Both the position numbers and the translations under genes were made by a program. A stretch of 36,964 bases of DNA from Eubacteriales bacterium (GTDB lineage: Bacteria; Bacillota; Clostridia; Lachnospirales; Lachnospiraceae). This document shows positions 7,425-14,757 of this stretch, one piece after another. The stretch is from NCBI GenBank assembly GCA_030537135.1, contig JAUNOP010000029.1:1-36964 (forward strand), written 5' to 3'. A model generated the notes under the pieces. It did not search any database. It was not told where the DNA came from and worked only from the letters and a program-made list of their open reading frames with translations. Numbering within the stretch: position 1 is the first letter of the stretch; each line of letters begins with the position of its first letter.

Positions 7425-7469
7425 ATACAGAAAAGAAGGACTGCCAGAGGCAGTCCTTCTTTTCTGTAT
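7425..7469. terminator. Bidirectional terminator between convergent genes
   Basis: A perfect 20-bp inverted repeat (7425-7444 with 7450-7469) around CAGAG. The outer arms are A-rich on the left and T-rich on the right (AGAAAAGAAGG / CCTTCTTTTCT), so it can act on both strands. It lies between genes ending at 7371 (+) and 7530 (-). Confidence 0.85.
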
Positions 7470-7529
7470 GATGGTGAATACCAAATTCACCCACAGTGAA
7501 ACAAATGCAATCAAACGGATGGAACAAAG

Positions 7530-9203
7530 CTAAGCTGCTGCATCTGTCTCATCGTCAAAGCTGACGCCATCTGATTCATCCTCAGAAGACGGTTCAATCG
7601 AGATTTCAAACTCATTGGCCAGCTCTTCGGGAACGCCGGCTTCTATGCACTTGTCTATAATAGAAGAGGTATCTATTTGGGCGCTGTAAGCTGTCATATC
7701 TTCTTCGCTGTTCATATCATAAACAGGGGAAAGAGAGGACAGATCCGGAATCTCAATCTTGTCTCCATAGCCAGTATTAATCTGCAGAGCGCCAATAGGA
7801 GCATTGGCGATTGTTACTGTAAGCTCCAGAAGGTTTGTCTTTGAGGAGGAATCTCCCTCTCCATGGATAATCAGTCCAAAATTAACAAGAGGATTCTGCA
7901 TGGTCTGGCCGTCCTCTGTGGTGACAGAAGCCATGTCCGGAGACGGCGTGATGGTATAGGTTCCGCTTAGATAGCCCTCTTCCAGGGCTGCCGGGTCATA
8001 ATCTGTCATAACAATGTCAGCGGCTGCCTGGGAGTTGACAGAAACATGATAGGTGCCGTTTGCCTTTCCATCTGTCATCTCGCTGCTTCCTGAGAAGGAG
8101 ATGACGTCCTCTCCGTCATTGATTTCCAGGAAAAGACCCTGCTTGTCGTCAGAAGAGGGAGCCTTCCAGGTAAAGAGAGGAGTAGAGCTTTCCAGTCCTT
8201 CGTACATGGAGAGCTCTCGTCCCACAATAGTATCATCCTCCCCAACCCAGATCTTTGATACAAGGTAGGCGTCGTCAGATTCTTCGGCAGTGTCTGTAAA
8301 CTCTGAAAGTGCCTCGTCTATGGCTTTCTGGAATTCCTCATAGGGATTTTCACCGTCAACAGCAGCAGGAGTCCAGGTCTCAATCAGAGTCTTAAGGCTT
8401 GCATCCTCCCTGGCAGTGGAGAGTATATCCTGCATTATAGCTGTGCCTTCTTTTTCGCCAATCTGCCCTTCATAGGTCATGCAGCTCTGGCTGATTCCTT
8501 CTACAGACAGCTCCTCCTCTCCGGAAGCGCCCTCGATTGTGCTGTCAATGATTTTATTTCCATAGGTATCCAGAAGATTGCTTATAACAGAGGCCTCCGG
8601 AAGAGCGGACGCAGGATCCGCCATAATCTTATCATAGAGATTCAGATAGAATTCATTGATTTCCATAAGCTCCTGCATTTCAGCGGCGTCCCCGGCAGTG
8701 TCCTCATCTGCCGGCTCATAGGTCACAGAGGGAGCAAGGCTTGCCTTCAGATAAGACGGGGAAAGCTCAGGAATACAATAATATGCCATCTGATTCTGCA
8801 TATCTACATACATCTGGAAGGTACACAGCTCTGTGCCGTTTAAATACAGACCTCCGTCGATCCCCTCCAATCCGTCGGCAACAGACATATTATAAAGAAT
8901 GTTCACATCACTCAGCCAGGACATATCCACAGGAACCGAAAGCCCAAGAAGAGAACGGCCTGCATCGTCCACGCGCAGAGCCACGTTTGCGGTCATTCCC
9001 TGGAGGCTGTTTATATCATAGCCGTCCAGAGAAGCCTGATATGCTTCAGAGATTTGCTCAATCAGGGAAGAGAGCGCCTTTTTCTCTGCGTCCTGATAGG
9101 ACTGTGCTGCCGGTACAGTGGCTGCGCAGGCAGTAACAGTCAAGACCGAAGCAGTAAAAATAGCTGTTAATTTTTTTGAAGATAATAGCTTTGCTTTTTT
9201 CAT
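7530..9203 (-). CDS. Large acidic secreted lipoprotein of unknown function
   Basis: A 557-residue protein with a signal sequence (basic KKAKLLSSKK start, hydrophobic stretch) ending in VTAC, a good lipobox with Cys26, so it is probably anchored outside the membrane. The mature part is acidic and rich in Ser, Glu and Asp, with repeated beta-strand-like stretches (e.g. GTYHVSVNSQAAADIVMTDY, GTYTITPSPD). It ends in a low-complexity acidic tail (EPSSEDESDGVSFDDETD). It resembles domain-of-unknown-function lipoproteins seen in Clostridia (possibly the group catalogued as DUF6583, from memory). The start at 9203 was chosen because AGGAGG lies seven bases upstream on the minus strand; an upstream in-frame ATG adds 24 residues without such a site. 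It stands alone. Confidence 0.75.
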   Translation of the reverse strand: MKKAKLLSSKKLTAIFTASVLTVTACAATVPAAQSYQDAEKKALSSLIEQISEAYQASLDGYDINSLQGMTANVALRVDDAGRSLLGLSVPVDMSWLSDVNILYNMSVADGLEGIDGGLYLNGTELCTFQMYVDMQNQMAYYCIPELSPSYLKASLAPSVTYEPADEDTAGDAAEMQELMEINEFYLNLYDKIMADPASALPEASVISNLLDTYGNKIIDSTIEGASGEEELSVEGISQSCMTYEGQIGEKEGTAIMQDILSTAREDASLKTLIETWTPAAVDGENPYEEFQKAIDEALSEFTDTAEESDDAYLVSKIWVGEDDTIVGRELSMYEGLESSTPLFTWKAPSSDDKQGLFLEINDGEDVISFSGSSEMTDGKANGTYHVSVNSQAAADIVMTDYDPAALEEGYLSGTYTITPSPDMASVTTEDGQTMQNPLVNFGLIIHGEGDSSSKTNLLELTVTIANAPIGALQINTGYGDKIEIPDLSSLSPVYDMNSEEDMTAYSAQIDTSSIIDKCIEAGVPEELANEFEISIEPSSEDESDGVSFDDETDAAA

Positions 9204-9344
9204 TATGTTTCCTCCTTCATTCTTGTTTCTTAGATAATATGATAGAAAGGCCTTGGCAATGTTACTACAGTCCAATCTTTTTTATCATATGCACTTTGCG
9301 CCGAGACTCGCAGCGCTGTCTTTATCTTTTGCAAGTCTATAGAA

Positions 9345-9350
9345 ATTATA
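9345..9350 (-). promoter_or_regulatory. Extended -10 element for the lipoprotein gene
   Basis: On the minus strand TGATATAAT gives a perfect -10 hexamer with a TG extension. There is no recognisable -35 hexamer 17 nt upstream. Confidence 0.45.
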
Positions 9351-9424
9351 TCATATTTTGTAGAAATATACTAGATAAACAATAAAAATGACATAAAAAT
9401 CCTCAAAAATAACCAAAAATTTTC

Positions 9425-9480
9425 CAAAAACCAATCGTGGGGGGGCAGGCTTTGCTGTAAAGTCTGCCAGCGCACGATTG
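9425..9480 (-). terminator. Terminator of the esterase/ATP-grasp operon
   Basis: CAATCGTG (9432-9439) pairs with CACGATTG (9473-9480), with a second pairing inside (GGCAG near 9444, CTGCC near 9465). Read on the minus strand, the stem is followed by GGTTTTTGG. Confidence 0.65.
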
Positions 9481-9579
9481 ATAAAAATTTTCTTCTGAAA
9501 TTCAAAGCCTCTTTTGGAAAATTGTTCTGCAATTAACAAACAAAAGTTTTACACTTAGTTTCCGAAGAGAAGGTCTCTT

Positions 9580-10776
9580 TTATTCATAGCATTTCAAAAT
9601 TTCCTTATAGAAGTCGTCAAGCTCCTTGTGGGAGCTAAAGGTTGCCACATACATTTGATTTCCCATAGCCCCGGAGAGAACGTCTGGAACACGCTCGGAC
9701 ATTTTAATCTGCGCGCCGTATTTGTTCACAATGTCATCATGGCTCATAACAAAATCCTTGCCGTCTCTGCGGCCTGCAAAGGCACAGTAAGCAGAACCTC
9801 CTACCGGCATGGTGGAGCGGTCAAAGGCAATCATGTCTGCCCAGATTTTATATACGTCTGTGCTGTGGGCAAAATCAATCATGTCCGGAGTAACGCCGCC
9901 GCTTGGACGCATGTTTACCTCCAGAGCAACCAGGTCTCCCTTTTTACCAAGTCCTTCCTGGTCCTTTAAAAGGCGGAAGAATTCAAAATGTACAAAGCGG
10001 CTCCTGACTCCAAAGCTCTTCAGGGTAGCGCGTCCAGCCCTTCTGGTATCCTCTGGAAGGTGCTTGAGAATATAGAAAATGGAATTATCCTCATTATTTA
10101 CGATATCCATGATAGAAACGGGGGAGACATTTCCGGTCTCAAACATAGGCTCTCCGTTAGAATCAATGATAGCGTCATAGGAATTAACCTCGCCATTGAT
10201 AAATTCTTCCATAATGTACTGGGTGTCTGGCCATTTAAAGGAGAAGAAGCGGTTCATTTCCTCGTCATTGGCAATCTTGAAGGTGTGGGACGCTCCCACG
10301 CCATTGTCAGGCTTTGCAACTACCGGATAGCCGACTGTTCGGGCAAACTCCAGGCAGTTTTCGATTGTGTCTACCATGTGATATCTGGCAACCGGAATGC
10401 CTGCCTTTTTATAAAATTCTTTCATCTTTGACTTGTATTTAATACGTGGGATATCTGTCACCTGGAAGCCGCTCGTGATATTAAAATCGGTTCTCAGCTT
10501 GGCGTCGCGCTCCAGCCAGTATTCATTGTTGGATTCCAGCCAGTCGATTCGCCCGTGCTTAAAGATAAAAAAGGCAACTGCACGGTAAACCTCATCATTG
10601 TTTTCCAGGCTGCTTACCTTGTAATATTCGTTCAGACTGTTTTTGAGGTTGTCGCTCAGCTCATCATAGGGCTGATCTCCGATACCCAGCACATTTAAGC
10701 CGTTTTTCTTGAGTTCACGGCAGAACTGCCAGTAATTTGCTGGAAAATTAGGCGAAATAAAAATAAAGTTTTTCAT
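9580..10776 (-). CDS. ATP-grasp domain protein (carboxylate-amine ligase type)
   Basis: A 398-residue cytoplasmic protein. The N-terminal 110 residues form a Rossmann-like pre-ATP-grasp domain (FIFISPNFPANYW at the start). The ATP-grasp fold follows: YPVVAKPDNGVGASHTF near residues 150-166 is the glycine-rich ATP-binding loop with its Lys; YIMEEFINGEVNSYDAI gives the Glu at the adenine pocket; and ALEVNMRPSGGVTPDM near residue 290 supplies the metal-binding Glu and Asn. The family joins carboxylates to amines or thiols via acyl-phosphate; the substrate here is unknown. The start at 10776 follows GGAGG on the minus strand. It is the last gene of a three-gene operon, 20 bases after the esterase gene, so it may make or trim an ester/amide product with its partners. 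Confidence 0.85.
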   Translation of the reverse strand: MKNFIFISPNFPANYWQFCRELKKNGLNVLGIGDQPYDELSDNLKNSLNEYYKVSSLENNDEVYRAVAFFIFKHGRIDWLESNNEYWLERDAKLRTDFNITSGFQVTDIPRIKYKSKMKEFYKKAGIPVARYHMVDTIENCLEFARTVGYPVVAKPDNGVGASHTFKIANDEEMNRFFSFKWPDTQYIMEEFINGEVNSYDAIIDSNGEPMFETGNVSPVSIMDIVNNEDNSIFYILKHLPEDTRRAGRATLKSFGVRSRFVHFEFFRLLKDQEGLGKKGDLVALEVNMRPSGGVTPDMIDFAHSTDVYKIWADMIAFDRSTMPVGGSAYCAFAGRRDGKDFVMSHDDIVNKYGAQIKMSERVPDVLSGAMGNQMYVATFSSHKELDDFYKEILKCYE

Positions 10777-10796
10777 TGAAAATTACCTCCGTTGTT

Positions 10797-11555
10797 TTAA
10801 GATTCACCCAGAAGATAGGGAACAAAGTATGCAGCCTGTTTATACCACCATGGCCAGTCATGAGAGCAGTCAAAGCCCCAGAAATCCACCCATGTGTGAA
10901 TCTGCTTCTGCTTGAGAATTTCCTGAAGCTCTCTGGTGGACTGCGGAAGCTCCCAGGGTCCCTGACCTGTGCAGATGACAGACTTCTTCAGGTTATACAG
11001 CTCAATATAGGGATGGTCTTCGGGCATATTGGAGAGATAATGTATGGGAGAATTTGCATAAACCAAATCGTCCATATAGGAGCCAAACCCATATTCTGCA
11101 GTGTAAATGCCGCTGAGCGCCAGAAGGCCGTCAAACAAATCCGGTCTTCTGAAGAAAAGGTTGGCAGCATGAGTGGCTCCAAGGCTGCACCCAAAGACCA
11201 TGACTCCCGGATAGCCGCTCCAGCCATTGCGGCCGTTTACCATTTCTCTCATAAATGGAACCATCTCATCGGTTATGTAGCGTATCCATTGCTCGTAACG
11301 GCAGATGCGCCGTCTGGCGTCTCCATGAGCGTCAGACCAGGTTTCTTTGTCTATGGTGTCAATGGAAAACACCATCACTTGCCCAGAATCCAGCCAGGGA
11401 GCCCATACGTCTGTCATATGATAGTTCTCAAAGTCAAAAAATCGTCCATCCTGACAGGGGATAAACAAAACCGGACGGCCTGCATGTCCGTAGACCTTGT
11501 ATTCCATGTCTTTGCCAAGAGAAGGGCTGTAGCGCTTATAATACTGAACCTCCAT
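10797..11555 (-). CDS. Alpha/beta-hydrolase esterase (putative esterase family)
   Basis: A 252-residue cytoplasmic hydrolase with no signal sequence. The nucleophile elbow is FGCSLGATHA with Ser124. A likely acid (Asp224 or Asp229) and His232 lie in VDFWGFDCSHDWPWW, completing the triad. RPVLFIPCQDGRFFDFENY near residue 27 forms the strand and loop that usually provides the oxyanion hole. This layout fits the enterochelin-esterase/antigen-85-like 'putative esterase' family, whose members cleave acyl or peptide esters; the substrate is not known. It lies 47 bases downstream of a related esterase and 20 bases upstream of the ATP-grasp gene, in the same direction, so it belongs to a three-gene operon. 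Confidence 0.8.
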   Translation of the reverse strand: MEVQYYKRYSPSLGKDMEYKVYGHAGRPVLFIPCQDGRFFDFENYHMTDVWAPWLDSGQVMVFSIDTIDKETWSDAHGDARRRICRYEQWIRYITDEMVPFMREMVNGRNGWSGYPGVMVFGCSLGATHAANLFFRRPDLFDGLLALSGIYTAEYGFGSYMDDLVYANSPIHYLSNMPEDHPYIELYNLKKSVICTGQGPWELPQSTRELQEILKQKQIHTWVDFWGFDCSHDWPWWYKQAAYFVPYLLGES

Positions 11556-11602
11556 AAGAATATCTCCTTTGCAAAATATACTTTATGATAAACACACGCT
11601 CC

Positions 11603-12367
11603 TTAGGAGCAATACAAAAGCGTATTCATGAAAAAGGGAATCTGCCTCTCCCAGCTTGCCTCGCAGTGGGTTCCTCCGGGAATGATGCGGCTGGTCAAAT
11701 GTACCCGTTTTTTTATGAGCTGAGTGACAATTTTTGCATATTTCTGATCCATTCCCTCACGCTGCCTCAGTTCCTTTGAGCCATAGTCCATGTAAATCAC
11801 AGTGTCAGGTCTGATGTCTGCATTTTGAATCAGACGGGCGAGCAGGTTGGGAGCCACCCACACAGAGGGAGACAGGGCGGCAGCTCTGGAGAATATAGAA
11901 TTATATTCCATGGCTGCATACAGGCTCATCAACCCTCCCATAGAGCTTCCTGCAATCAATGTATGCTCTCTGTCAGGCAGAGTGCGATAGCGGCTGTCGA
12001 TTTGGCGTTTAAATTCCCCTGTCATCCAGTTCATGGTAAGCCCTCCCAGTCCAGTGATAGTTCCAAGCCCTGGATCTCTGAAGGTAAAGGGAGAATATTC
12101 TCTGAGTCTTCCATTGTCAGGACTGTGACTGCATTCTACTGCTGCAATAATCATCTGCGTCCTGGAAGCGTCCATATACTCCTTCATTCCCCAACATTTT
12201 CCAAAGGTAGCATGGGAATCAAAAAATACGTTGTGTCCGTCGAACATATACAGAACCGGATAGCGTCTCTGCTCGTCCTCATAATAGGATTCCGGAAGAT
12301 ACACATATACGTTTCGAGTCTCTTCGCCTGCTAATTCCGGAATCGTGGTTTTCCATATATCTACCAT
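11603..12367 (-). CDS. Alpha/beta-hydrolase esterase (enterochelin-esterase-like)
   Basis: A 254-residue hydrolase typical of the 'putative esterase' family. It has RNVYVYLPESYYEDEQRRYP followed by LYMFDGHNVFF at the N-terminus, the nucleophile elbow IAGSSMGGLMSLYAA with Ser142, a likely acid near Asp194 (YMDYGSKE) and His234 in GGTHCEASW. There is no signal peptide. The ATG at 12367 was chosen because GGAGG lies directly upstream (short spacing of four bases); a longer frame adds 35 residues without a ribosome site and would overlap the leader hairpins. It is the first gene of the operon esterase - esterase - ATP-grasp. Relatives include Fes and IroE, which open siderophore esters, but nothing else here points to siderophores. 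Confidence 0.85.
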   Translation of the reverse strand: MVDIWKTTIPELAGEETRNVYVYLPESYYEDEQRRYPVLYMFDGHNVFFDSHATFGKCWGMKEYMDASRTQMIIAAVECSHSPDNGRLREYSPFTFRDPGLGTITGLGGLTMNWMTGEFKRQIDSRYRTLPDREHTLIAGSSMGGLMSLYAAMEYNSIFSRAAALSPSVWVAPNLLARLIQNADIRPDTVIYMDYGSKELRQREGMDQKYAKIVTQLIKKRVHLTSRIIPGGTHCEASWERQIPFFMNTLLYCS

Positions 12368-12382
12368 ATTTCCTCCATTCTG

Positions 12383-12406
12383 CACCTGTGCGAATCTGTA
12401 CAGGTG
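12383..12406 (-). promoter_or_regulatory. Leader hairpin of the esterase operon
   Basis: CACCTGT (12383-12389) pairs with ACAGGTG (12400-12406) in the 5' leader, close to the ribosome site of the first esterase. Role unknown. Confidence 0.35.
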
Positions 12407-12430
12407 TGCAACCAGATTTTTATGATTATC

Positions 12431-12453
12431 ATTCACAGTACAGAGCTGTGAAT
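12431..12453 (-). promoter_or_regulatory. Perfect palindrome, candidate operator of the esterase operon
   Basis: ATTCACAG (12431-12438) and CTGTGAAT (12446-12453) form a perfect 8-bp inverted repeat with a 7-nt centre. It lies just downstream of the predicted transcription start, a common place for a repressor site. Confidence 0.5.
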
Positions 12454-12478
12454 AGAAAACATTCTGGTTCAATACTGT

Positions 12479-12507
12479 ACTATAGCACAGAATGTGGTAA
12501 ATAACAA
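12479..12507 (-). promoter_or_regulatory. Promoter of the esterase/ATP-grasp operon
   Basis: On the minus strand, TTGTTA (12502-12507), a 17-nt spacer, and TATAGT (12479-12484). The start codon is about 110 bases downstream. Confidence 0.65.
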
Positions 12508-12649
12508 TAAAATAACGTTTACAAGGACTTTTTTAATTGAAGAAGAATTGACATATAATGTGAAAATATTAAATATATTTTCTGTAATATGGAGAAAATT
12601 TAAGAAATTATCACAAATAAATAGGAAGATGTATGTAGACTGGAGACAT

Positions 12650-12805
12650 TTTCCCTCAAAAAAGCGCCAGGGGCAGGAGGGAATCGGCCTCAAAAGCATG
12701 CATATGATTGCAGAAAAATACCAGGGCATACTGGTCATGAAGGCAGAGGATAACCGATTTATTACAAAAATTGGCCTGCAGATACCAGAGACAGAGAACA
12801 GCTAA
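12650..12805 (+). pseudogene. Fragment of a GHKL sensor-kinase ATPase domain
   Basis: An open frame of about 50 codons reads FPSKKRQGQEGIGLKSMHM, then IAEKYQGIL and a final KAEDNRFITKIGLQIPE. This is the last part of an AgrC/GHKL-type histidine-kinase ATPase domain: the G-x-G-I-G-L-x-S turn, the I-A-E-K-Y-x-G helix and the last strand. The phospho-acceptor and first ATP-binding boxes are missing. The same frame can be followed upstream to about 12494, but that part is A/T-rich and does not match the domain. It is therefore a remnant of a deleted kinase gene. No start codon or ribosome site is apparent at the homologous boundary. Confidence 0.65.
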
Positions 12806-12856
12806 ACAGCGCGGCATAGATTTTGCTGCGGGACGGATGAGTGATTTCTGCTCCAA

Positions 12857-12887
12857 ACCAAAAATAATACCAAAATTAGAAAAAGAA
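12857..12887 (+). promoter_or_regulatory. A-rich repeated element, copy 1 (candidate operator)
   Basis: A 31-nt stretch centred on AATACCAAAATTAGAAAAAG. It differs from copy 3 (23670-23699) by about two substitutions and one inserted base. ACCAAAA occurs twice, 12 nt apart, as in direct-repeat sites of AraC-type regulators. A TAAAAT hexamer begins at 12915, exactly 50 bases after the TAATACC start, as in copy 2. Confidence 0.6.
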
Positions 12888-12998
12888 TACATGTTTTGAA
12901 GGAAGGTAAGCTGATAAAATAGATGTTAAAATAAATTGCTTCTTTGAAACTAAGCCTTGGCAGACACAGGCCTTGGTATATGCAAATCAATAGAAATC

Positions 12999-13027
12999 TT
13001 GCGGGAATCATGATGGAATGCTATAAT
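12999..13027 (+). promoter_or_regulatory. Second promoter ahead of the binding protein/kinase operon
   Basis: TTGCGG (12999-13004), a 17-nt spacer, and TATAAT (13022-13027), about 73 bases before ATG 13100. Confidence 0.7.
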
Positions 13028-13099
13028 TTTTGAAGAAATGATGTTACCGTATCAAGGAAGTCCCTTGACAAGAACTGGATTTTTATTGGAGTGAAACAC

Positions 13100-14746
13100 A
13101 TGAGAAAGTATAGAAAAATCACAGCCTCTATTTCGGCGCTGTGTGTATTGACGCTTGTGGGCTGTGCCAAAAGTGAGGCAGAGACAAAGAAAATGACAGC
13201 CAGGGAGGAGATTACCTGGGCAGAGCTGTACTGCGATGTAGACTGGTGGCATCCCGGTGCATGGAGTACAGAGAGCGGGACCATTACAGGAGAGATTACA
13301 AGGCAGACCGGCGTGGCCTTAAAGAGTACAGTTCCTCTCCAGAATGCGGACAAGCAGCTTAGCCTGATGCTCTTAAACGATGAGCTGCCGGATCTGGTCA
13401 CGGTTGTGAATTCCACACTGATAGGCCAGATTACATCATCAGGAAAGGTATGGAAGCTGGATGAATTCCTGGAAACCTACTGTCCGGATTCTCATTTGCT
13501 GAGCGCATTTCCGGAAGATATCAAGGAGGCTCTCATCAAGAGGGATGGAGCCTGGTACGCCTATCCATCCCATATGAATTCTGTAGATGCGAGGAAAATC
13601 TGGAAGCCCTGTGACTCCTATTATTGGGATTTGGTGAATTATAACGACAATAATGGAATCATGTGGAACCGAAATCTATTGGAGCGGCTTGGGATTTCTG
13701 TGGACGCCCTGTCCACAGAGGAACAGGTGCTGGACGCCTGGAACAGGGCGCGCAATTCGGATGTTTGGATAAACGGAGGGGAAATCATCCCTCTTCTGGT
13801 GGATGGCTCTGGCTATTGGGATCCAACAGTCAAGTATCTGCAGTATACCTTTGGAGCGGAATACATTGACAAGGACGGAAATTACAGGGATATCCTACTC
13901 TCGCCTGAGAGCAAGCACGCGTTGTATTTTCTGAATAAAGCCTGCAGGAATGGGTATCTGCAGCCAGAGCAGCTAAATTATACCAATGATACGGTGAAAC
14001 AGAAAATCGCATCAGGCAATGTACTCTGCTTTATTGGAAACGTTGCCAATACGGATCTGGACGCCACCGAATGGGTATCCTCTGGAGCGATTCTCTCCTC
14101 CCAGGGAAAAACTCCTGTTCTTGCCAAAAATCTCCAGGGAGGAATCGGCTGGATGCAGACATTTATTTCAAAGGACTGCGAAAACCCAAAGGAACTGGCA
14201 AGGTTCCTGGATTATATGACGAGCGAGGAGGGAATGCTGGATTGGTATTTTGGAACCGAGGGAGAGCATTATTCTGTGGGAGAGGATGGCCGGATTATTC
14301 AGAACCAGGAGCAGGCAGATCTGAAATCCAATTACAGCGAAACCAATCTGGCTGTCTTTTGGATGTTTGAGAATACAAGCTGGATAAGAAGCATTTTGGC
14401 ACCCCCAGAGGAGAGCAGCCGTCAGGCACAGGACGACGCCATAAAGAACGCCTTTGGAAAGGATAAGCATACGGTCATTTATAATTCAGCTCCTCTGGCA
14501 CTTTATAGCAGCCTGCTTTCCGATAACCCGGAGCTGTTGAAAATGGATGAGGAGCTAACGAGCCTTAAGGAAGCCTGGATAAGCAGGGTGATATTAGCAG
14601 AATCAGAAATAGAGTTTGAGCAAGAGTATGAAGCAATGCAAAAGGCCTTTTGCGCACACGGCATTGCGGAAATTGACGAGGAAAAAAACCGCATCTTTCA
14701 GGAAAATCAGAGGGAAATGGGAATCTATCTGAAAAAGATTAATTAG
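13100..14746 (+). CDS. Extracellular solute-binding lipoprotein (CUT1 sugar type)
   Basis: A 548-residue lipoprotein. The signal sequence ends in LTLVGC with Cys22, so the mature protein is tethered outside the membrane. The body has the size and pattern of LplA/family-1 oligosaccharide-binding proteins: repeated LPDLVTV, GAWYAYPSHMNS, MWNRNLLERLGI, a GGIGWMQTFISKDCENPKEL segment and a C-terminal helix region rich in Glu. The ATG at 13100 was preferred over a GTG at 13091 because TGGAG (13087-13091) is at correct spacing. It lies directly before a sensor kinase gene (11 bases between) rather than the permeases, which suggests a role as ligand-presenting partner of the kinase. It could also supply sugar to the permeases at 17440-19312. 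Confidence 0.85.
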   Translation: MRKYRKITASISALCVLTLVGCAKSEAETKKMTAREEITWAELYCDVDWWHPGAWSTESGTITGEITRQTGVALKSTVPLQNADKQLSLMLLNDELPDLVTVVNSTLIGQITSSGKVWKLDEFLETYCPDSHLLSAFPEDIKEALIKRDGAWYAYPSHMNSVDARKIWKPCDSYYWDLVNYNDNNGIMWNRNLLERLGISVDALSTEEQVLDAWNRARNSDVWINGGEIIPLLVDGSGYWDPTVKYLQYTFGAEYIDKDGNYRDILLSPESKHALYFLNKACRNGYLQPEQLNYTNDTVKQKIASGNVLCFIGNVANTDLDATEWVSSGAILSSQGKTPVLAKNLQGGIGWMQTFISKDCENPKELARFLDYMTSEEGMLDWYFGTEGEHYSVGEDGRIIQNQEQADLKSNYSETNLAVFWMFENTSWIRSILAPPEESSRQAQDDAIKNAFGKDKHTVIYNSAPLALYSSLLSDNPELLKMDEELTSLKEAWISRVILAESEIEFEQEYEAMQKAFCAHGIAEIDEEKNRIFQENQREMGIYLKKIN

Positions 14747-14757
14747 AGGTGGTGAGT

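Larger units (their letters stand above)
9204..9579. other. Minus-strand intergenic region with leader and terminator
   Basis: It holds the terminator of the ATP-grasp operon (9425-9480) and the promoter and a leader of about 140 nt for the lipoprotein gene. The A/T-rich stretch 9350-9430 has no open frame worth reporting. I recognised no riboswitch. Confidence 0.45.

Noticed and set aside
9396-9418. AATAACCAAAAATTTTCC resembling the A-rich operator
   Set aside because: Only the core CCAAAA matches and neighbours are on the other strand; likely chance in A-rich DNA.
10776-11588. Plus-strand 270-codon frame opposite the esterase gene
   Set aside because: Shadow of a gene with clear catalytic motifs on the other strand.
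12494-12649. Upstream part of the frame that contains the kinase remnant
   Set aside because: A/T-rich, no domain match and no ribosome site; it also overlaps the esterase operon promoter region.
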